Shown here one piece after another: positions 59,300 to 64,000 of a stretch of DNA of 64,000 nucleotides. The stretch covers positions 1,387,501 through 1,451,500 of the forward strand of contig NC_008044.1 in the NCBI RefSeq assembly GCF_000014065.1, read 5' to 3'. The notes beneath the pieces were generated by a model. The model was not told the origin of the DNA. It did not search any database and worked only from the letters and a program-made list of their open reading frames with translations. How positions within the stretch are numbered: the first letter of the stretch is position 1; each line of letters opens with the position of its first letter. The DNA comes from Ruegeria sp. TM1040. Its GTDB lineage: Bacteria > Pseudomonadota > Alphaproteobacteria > Rhodobacterales > Rhodobacteraceae. Both the position numbers and the translations under genes were made by a program.

Positions 59300-60560
59300 A
59301 TTGTGCTTTTTGCTTTTCGGTCCAGCGCACGGAAATCTCAAACCCGGTGTCGGTCTGGTTTTCCTCTTGCACAACGTCTTGTTTGAAGAGCCAGGCGCGC
59401 TGTTTTCCTTGGGAAAAGTCCAGCGTCAGTACCTCATCCACACGCACGCCCTGAAGCTTCATGGCAATGTCGTGCAACAGTTGAGGCAGCCCCTCGCCGG
59501 TTATCGCGGAAATCGCGTAGAGCGAGTCGTTGCGGTCTGCCCGTTGGCGGCAGGCATCCGCCTCTTCCTCGGAGAGCTGGTCGATCTTGTTCCAGACCTC
59601 GATGACCGTGCGGTCCTCGTCCACTCCAAGCGAGCTCAGGATCTGCTCCACGTCTTCGGCCTGATGTTCGGTGTCGCTGTGGCTGATGTCGCGCACATGT
59701 AGGATCACATCTGCGGCCAGCACCTCTTCGAGCGTCGCGCGAAACGAGGCAACCAGTTCGGTCGGAAGATCAGAGATGAATCCCACGGTGTCCGAGAGGA
59801 TGACTTCTGGCCCATCCGGCAGCTCAACGCGGCGCATGGTGGGGTCCAGCGTGGCAAAGAGCATGTCTTTCGCCATCACCTCTGCCCCGGTCAGACGATT
59901 GAACAGAGTGGATTTTCCAGCGTTGGTATATCCCACAAGCGCAACAATCGGATAAGGCACTTTGGCGCGCGCGGCGCGATGCAGCGTACGCGTTTTCACA
60001 ACCTTGTCGAGTTGTCGCCGCAGTCGGACAAGCTGTTCGTCGATGGCGCGGCGGTCCGCTTCGATCTGGGTTTCGCCGGGGCCGCCGACAAAGCCAAGAC
60101 CACCACGCTGACGCTCTAGGTGGGTCCAGGCACGCACCAGTCGCGTGCGCTGATAGCTGAGCGCTGCCATTTCAACCTGCAGCACGCCCTCACGGGTGCG
60201 CGCACGATCCGAGAAGATCTCGAGAATAAGCCCGGTTCGGTCAAGAATTTTGACCTTCCAGGCTTTTTCGAGGTTGCGCTGCTGGACCGGGCTTACGGGG
60301 CCGTCAATCAAGACCAGTTCGACCTCTTCGGCTTTGAACAGGGTCTTCAGCTCTTCGATCTTGCCGGAGCCAAACAGCATACCGGGATGCGCCTTGGGAA
60401 GGCCCACGACAGTTGAGCCGACCACTTCAAGGTCGGGCAGTGCGGCGGCGAGCGCCACACCTTCCTCTAGCGCCGGAACTGCGTCGCGACGATCCCTATC
60501 TGACTTGATATCCGGATGCAGAACCCAAGCCCGGGTCTGCTTCCTGTCATGCTCCATCAA
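59286..60560 (-). CDS. hflX: GTPase HflX
   Basis: A 424-residue ribosome-associated GTPase. The N-terminal HflX domain ([40 protein letters not shown]) and the linker [20 protein letters not shown] precede the G domain: G1 [17 protein letters not shown]3 [21 protein letters not shown]4 NKID. HflX splits stalled 70S ribosomes under stress. Its start overlaps the hfq stop as ATGA, an arrangement kept in many proteobacteria. Length is typical. Confidence 0.96.
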   Translation of the reverse strand: MMEHDRKQTRAWVLHPDIKSDRDRRDAVPALEEGVALAAALPDLEVVGSTVVGLPKAHPGMLFGSGKIEELKTLFKAEEVELVLIDGPVSPVQQRNLEKAWKVKILDRTGLILEIFSDRARTREGVLQVEMAALSYQRTRLVRAWTHLERQRGGLGFVGGPGETQIEADRRAIDEQLVRLRRQLDKVVKTRTLHRAARAKVPYPIVALVGYTNAGKSTLFNRLTGAEVMAKDMLFATLDPTMRRVELPDGPEVILSDTVGFISDLPTELVASFRATLEEVLAADVILHVRDISHSDTEHQAEDVEQILSSLGVDEDRTVIEVWNKIDQLSEEEADACRQRADRNDSLYAISAITGEGLPQLLHDIAMKLQGVRVDEVLTLDFSQGKQRAWLFKQDVVQEENQTDTGFEISVRWTEKQKAQYAAL

Positions 60561-60796
60561 TTGGAGTCTTCACCTTCATATAGGCTGATGGGCTGGGCCG
60601 GCATGATGGTGGAAATCGCATGCTTGTAGACAAGCTGCGACTGGCCATCGCGGCGCAGCAACACACAGAAGTTGTCGAACCAGGTGATCACGCCCTGCAG
60701 TTTCACACCGTTGATCAAGAAAATTGTGACTGGAACTTTTGTTTTGCGAACGTGGTTCAGGAAAGCGTCCTGAAGATTCTGTCTGTCCGAAGCCAT
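60557..60796 (-). CDS. hfq: RNA chaperone Hfq
   Basis: A 79-residue Sm-like protein from the ATG at 60796 ([20 protein letters not shown]). The proximal-face and Sm1 residues ([20 protein letters not shown] with DNFCVLLRR) and the Sm2 motif [10 protein letters not shown] are intact. It forms hexamers that pair small RNAs with mRNAs. Coupled to hflX by ATGA overlap and preceded by trkH on the same strand. The short acidic C-terminus (YEGEDSN) is the alphaproteobacterial form. The predicted small RNA at 42.9 kb could be a client. Confidence 0.97.
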   Translation of the reverse strand: MASDRQNLQDAFLNHVRKTKVPVTIFLINGVKLQGVITWFDNFCVLLRRDGQSQLVYKHAISTIMPAQPISLYEGEDSN

Positions 60797-60928
60797 TTGC
60801 TTATTATCTCGCCTTTGTTCTTGCCACGCGCTGCGGCCCAACGCGTCCCTTATGGCGAGTATGGACGCAGATTTCGCGGGTTTCCACCCGAAAAACGTCA
60901 CTTTTTCGCATGACTTAGCCAGTATGTG

Positions 60929-62467
60929 TCAGTTGCGCCAAAGATTGGGCGACAGAAGCGCGATAATGGCCAGCGTTTCCAGACGCCCCAGAACCATCGC
61001 AAAACACAAGATCAGCTTTGCGGGGGCATCCAGCAGATTGAGCTCGATGGGAACCTGCCCTGCGGCCTCCACCAAAGGCCCCGTTGTGGAAAGCCCCGCA
61101 ACGGCGAGAATCATAGCCTGTTCAAACGGAATACCAAAGGCCGAGAGCGCCACCGAAATGAGCGTCAAGGACAGCGCAAAGAGCATGAAAAAGATCCAGG
61201 CCACAAAGGCACCATTGCTCTGCAGGCGTCGATTGCCCCGCCCCTCACCACTGACGGAGGACGGTAGGACCAGACGCTCCATTTCCCGAAGACCATTGAG
61301 ATATAGCGCATAGACACGCAGGAGCTTTACGCCGCCTGCAGTGGTCGCAACGCCACCGCCCATGACCGCCAGCCCGAGCAGGATCATACCCGGTGTCTCC
61401 AGTCCCGACCATTCCTGCGCGCTGAACCAATACGCGCTCTCAAATCCGTTGGTTGTGAGGAATGAGGCAACGGTGAAAATCGCACCCCAAAGAGAGGTCA
61501 GCGCCATGCCCCAATCGTCAGACGCATTCACCTCGAGCGAGGCTAGCCAATGCCGCAGAAACAAGAGCATCGGCACGCCGAGAATGATGAGAATGCCAGA
61601 GCGGAACTCGGGATCCTTGTCGAGACGCCCATGCCCCACAGCCACTGTATCGCTGGAAAACGTCAGGCGTGAGAGCGCAAACAGCAGAAAAAGGAACATG
61701 ATCATCTCGCCAGCGAGGCCCGCCTGTGCATCCTGAATGCCGCCAATCGGCGACAGACCGGAGGTCGCCATGATCGACATGGCATGGCTGACGGCGACAA
61801 GGCCGCTCTCGCCACACAGCATGAGCAAAAGAGCCAGCGCAAAGGTCAGGCCCGCATAAACCGGCGCAAGCGCACGGGTCACGATGATCAGCTTACGCCG
61901 CGGGTCGGGGCGCTGGCTTTCGCGCAGGATTGCATCGCTGCGACCGGGTTCTGCGCGCGTGGTGACCTCAAACCCGCCGAGCGACAGAGGCGCCAGCACG
62001 GCTGAGGCCGCAATCCACATGAACATGCCGCCAAGCCACGCCACCAGAACCCGCCACAGGTGCACCGAGTCCGGCACCCGTCCAGGACGGTCAAAAATAT
62101 CGGCCCCCGTGGTCGTTAGCGCCGAGACCATATCGAAATAGGCATTGAGATAGCTTGTGTTTTTCAACGCATCCTGCAGCGGAATGGCGAGGTAGAGCGG
62201 CAAAAGCACAAAAGTCGCGAGCAGGGTCATAAGCTGCCCTGGCATCCCGTAACGCGGCACGCGGTTCGAAACCGAAAGCCCCACAAAGGCCACCAACGTG
62301 AGCCCGACAATCCCGGAATAAAAGAAGCTCTGCGATGTCTGGTGGTCATCCACAATCACCGCATGTACGGCCGGGATCCACATCGCAATGGCAAACACCC
62401 CCCAGATGAGCAGCAGCAGCGGCAAGCGCAGCACACCGCGCACTTGTTTCAGGGGGCGGCGTATCAT
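60929..62467 (-). CDS. trkH: Potassium uptake protein TrkH
   Basis: A 512-residue integral membrane K+ channel subunit with the four-fold membrane-pore-membrane layout. Pore-like segments include SALTTTGADIFD, AMSIMATSGLSPIGG, FLTTNGFESAYW and AVAGLSTTGPLVEAAG. It works with the cytoplasmic TrkA encoded one base upstream (TrkA stop at 62469). The N-terminal basic residues MIRRPLKQVRGVLR precede the first helix. Hfq follows downstream after 132 bases. Confidence 0.93.
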   Translation of the reverse strand: MIRRPLKQVRGVLRLPLLLLIWGVFAIAMWIPAVHAVIVDDHQTSQSFFYSGIVGLTLVAFVGLSVSNRVPRYGMPGQLMTLLATFVLLPLYLAIPLQDALKNTSYLNAYFDMVSALTTTGADIFDRPGRVPDSVHLWRVLVAWLGGMFMWIAASAVLAPLSLGGFEVTTRAEPGRSDAILRESQRPDPRRKLIIVTRALAPVYAGLTFALALLLMLCGESGLVAVSHAMSIMATSGLSPIGGIQDAQAGLAGEMIMFLFLLFALSRLTFSSDTVAVGHGRLDKDPEFRSGILIILGVPMLLFLRHWLASLEVNASDDWGMALTSLWGAIFTVASFLTTNGFESAYWFSAQEWSGLETPGMILLGLAVMGGGVATTAGGVKLLRVYALYLNGLREMERLVLPSSVSGEGRGNRRLQSNGAFVAWIFFMLFALSLTLISVALSAFGIPFEQAMILAVAGLSTTGPLVEAAGQVPIELNLLDAPAKLILCFAMVLGRLETLAIIALLSPNLWRN

Positions 62468-62468
62468 C

Positions 62469-63845
62469 CTAGAAGTAGTCGATCGAGACTTGCATCAGGC
62501 GCTCGACCTCCCGCACATCAGCGGCCATCGCAAAGAGGGCAATCGTGTCCCCCGCCTCGATCCGAAGCCCGCCACTGGGGCGCATGACCTCGCCGTTCTT
62601 GGATACAGCGCCCACCAGCACACCTTCGGGGAAATCAATGTCCCGAATGGCCTGCCCCGCCATGGGAGAGGTAGAAAGCACTTCGGTTTCAATAACTTCC
62701 GCTTCGGCGTCGCCAATGGAATAAACCTGCCGGATACGGCCATAGCGGATGTGACGCAGGATAGAACTGACGGTGGTGGCGCGCGGATTGATATGCGCGT
62801 CAATCCCGAGGTGCGGCAGCAGCGGCAGCAGCGTCGGGTCGTTGATCAGGGCGATTGCAAACGGGCAGCCTTCGGTCTTGGCACGCACCGCTGCCAGCAT
62901 GTTGGTCTTGTCGTCATCGGTCACCGCCAGCATGGCATCGGCCTTGTCGATGCCCGCCTCGATCATCAGCCCCCGATCCAGACCATCGCCATTCAGAACG
63001 ATCGTGCGTTCCAGAGCCTCTGCGGCAACCTCGGCGTTTTTGCGGTTCTTTTCGATCATCTTGGCCCGCGTGCGCCGGGTGCGCGCCTCGAGCGCTTTGG
63101 CAACTTCAAGGCCGACATTGCCGCCGCCGACGATCACCACGCGCTCCTGACGTTTCTCAGTCTTTCCAAAGACTTCCATCGTGCGGCTCACGTCGTCTGC
63201 ATGGCAAAACACATAGGCCGCATCGCCCACAAACAGTTGATCCCCTGGCTCCGGCGCAAACAGCGATCCGTCGCGGCGAATGCCAACCACAATGGCACGC
63301 AACGTCGAGAAGAGCTCCGTCAACTGGCGCAGCGGCGTGTTTACAACGGGGCAGTCTGCCTCCACGTTGATGCCCAACAGCTGCGCACGTCCGTCCATGA
63401 ATACTTCGGTGTCAAAAGCTGCCGGCGCGCGCAGACGCTGCATAGCCGCCGCCGCAACTTCCCGCTCCGGGCTGATCACCACATCGATCGGCAGATGGTC
63501 CCGGCGATAGAGATCGGAATAAATCGCGTTCAGATAGCTCTTGGCCCGCAGACGCGCGATCTTGCGCTGGATGGCAAACACGGAATGCGCCACTTGGCAG
63601 GTGACCATGTTCACCTCGTCCGAGTGCGTGGCGGCGATGATCATATCCGCGTCCCGCGCCCCGGCCCGATCAAGAACATCCGGATATGAGGCAAAGCCCG
63701 CAATGCCTTGAACATCAAGCGTATCTGTCGCGCGGCGCACAAGGTCAGGATTGTTGTCGACAACCGTCACGTCGTTGTGTTCGCCGGACAAATGCCGTGC
63801 GATCTGCCAACCGACCTGCCCGGCTCCACAGATGATAACTTTCAT
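62469..63845 (-). CDS. trkA: Trk system potassium regulatory subunit TrkA
   Basis: A 458-residue cytoplasmic gating protein with two tandem RCK units. The first begins MKVIICGAGQVGWQIARHLS, with the nucleotide-binding acidic DVTVVDNNPDLV; the second has VVIVGGGNVGLEVAKALEAR and IVLNGDGLDRGLMIEAGIDK. C-terminal TrkA-C parts follow each. It binds NAD(H)/ATP and gates TrkH, encoded next. It follows ntrX, the conserved order in Rhodobacterales. Length is standard. Confidence 0.95.
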   Translation of the reverse strand: MKVIICGAGQVGWQIARHLSGEHNDVTVVDNNPDLVRRATDTLDVQGIAGFASYPDVLDRAGARDADMIIAATHSDEVNMVTCQVAHSVFAIQRKIARLRAKSYLNAIYSDLYRRDHLPIDVVISPEREVAAAAMQRLRAPAAFDTEVFMDGRAQLLGINVEADCPVVNTPLRQLTELFSTLRAIVVGIRRDGSLFAPEPGDQLFVGDAAYVFCHADDVSRTMEVFGKTEKRQERVVIVGGGNVGLEVAKALEARTRRTRAKMIEKNRKNAEVAAEALERTIVLNGDGLDRGLMIEAGIDKADAMLAVTDDDKTNMLAAVRAKTEGCPFAIALINDPTLLPLLPHLGIDAHINPRATTVSSILRHIRYGRIRQVYSIGDAEAEVIETEVLSTSPMAGQAIRDIDFPEGVLVGAVSKNGEVMRPSGGLRIEAGDTIALFAMAADVREVERLMQVSIDYF

Positions 63846-63944
63846 AGATCCGCTCTCCGGGCGCTGGACTGCCTGATTTGCATGCCAGATGGTGCGAAGG
63901 GGGTCAATTCAATTGTCCCGCCGCAGCCCTGGCCTACACCTGAT

Positions 63945-64000
63945 TTACGCTGTCTCTTCCGTGGCTTCCTCGCTCTCGACCCGCGCCACCCGCGCGCCCG
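63945..64000 (-). CDS. ntrX: C-terminal end of the nitrogen response regulator NtrX (partial)
   Basis: The last codons of a leftward gene entering from the right edge: translation of the minus strand gives GARVARVESEEATEETA and stops at 63945-63947. NtrX proteins of Rhodobacterales end in a GxRVARV motif followed by acidic residues, and ntrX commonly precedes trkA. Only 17 residues are visible, so the name depends mainly on the motif and gene order. Confidence 0.6.
   Translation of the reverse strand, partial: GARVARVESEEATEETA

Noticed and set aside
62388-63689. Rightward 433-codon open frame
   Set aside because: Antisense to trkA; no recognisable protein features.
1-64000. CRISPR array or insertion sequence
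   Set aside because: No regularly spaced repeats with unique spacers and no transposase gene were seen; the only integrase is the phage tyrosine recombinase.

Overview
The window looks like the chromosome of a Roseobacter-group alphaproteobacterium (Rhodobacterales; a Ruegeria- or Phaeobacter-like genome). This rests on the gene order ntrX-trkA-trkH-hfq-hflX at the right end, the Mg-type HemB, the usg gene, the pgl/gyrA/M32 peptidase/ctaA neighbourhood and the high-GC codon use. No database search was possible, so names come from reading the proteins and their motifs.

Positions 1 to about 28.4 kb are the right part of a temperate prophage whose left end lies outside the window. From left to right it has these parts. 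(i) A leftward P2/Mu-like contractile-tail and baseplate block (gpW, PAAR spike tip, gpV, minor tail protein). (ii) A lambda-type head and packaging block: FII-like joiner, a fused HK97 protease-capsid, a gpB-like portal, a gpW-like protein, and GpA- and Nu1-like terminase. (iii) A lysis cassette with a predicted one-piece spanin, a membrane-domain/GH24 endolysin fusion and a small membrane protein. (iv) Low-GC cargo: a metalloprotease-like protein, a DUF2513-like protein and a membrane protein. (v) A leftward early/replication block with a Mor-like regulator, a DUF1064 nuclease, an HTH protein, an unusual FtsK-gamma/GapR fusion, a replication initiator with an iteron array inside its gene, and an adenine-type methyltransferase. 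(vi) A lambda-like immunity region with Cro-like and CI/S24-like genes and repeated GGGGTnnnnnnTACCCC-type operators. (vii) A cargo island (18.9-25.2 kb) with a coiled-coil membrane protein, a secreted ankyrin protein and a large SIR2-STAND protein that is probably antiphage. (viii) A rightward integration arm (cytosine-methyltransferase-like protein, excisionase, tyrosine integrase) whose promoter carries the same operators. The integrase abuts tRNA-Leu(UAG), the likely attachment gene.

Positions 28.4-64 kb are ordinary chromosome: tRNA-Gly(CCC), a thioesterase, pgl, usg, gyrA, an M32 carboxypeptidase, heme A synthase, a TrmJ-like methyltransferase, a degenerate ThiE paralogue, a pseudouridine-catabolism pair (psuK-psuG), a DUF502 protein, patatin and bdhA, a YejA-like binding protein, a cupin regulator divergent from an acyl-CoA synthetase operon, a Bcr/CflA transporter, mfd, hemB, a SYLF lipoprotein, a beta-hydroxyacid dehydrogenase, a penicillin-acylase-family enzyme, hflX-hfq, trkH-trkA and the last codons of ntrX. 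An apparently free-standing small RNA gene, with its own promoter and terminator, lies between bdhA and the binding-protein gene.

The strongest leads are the SIR2-STAND gene, the FtsK-gamma/GapR fusion, the repressor-operator network linking two arms 7 kb apart, the iteron origin inside the replication gene, and the predicted small RNA.
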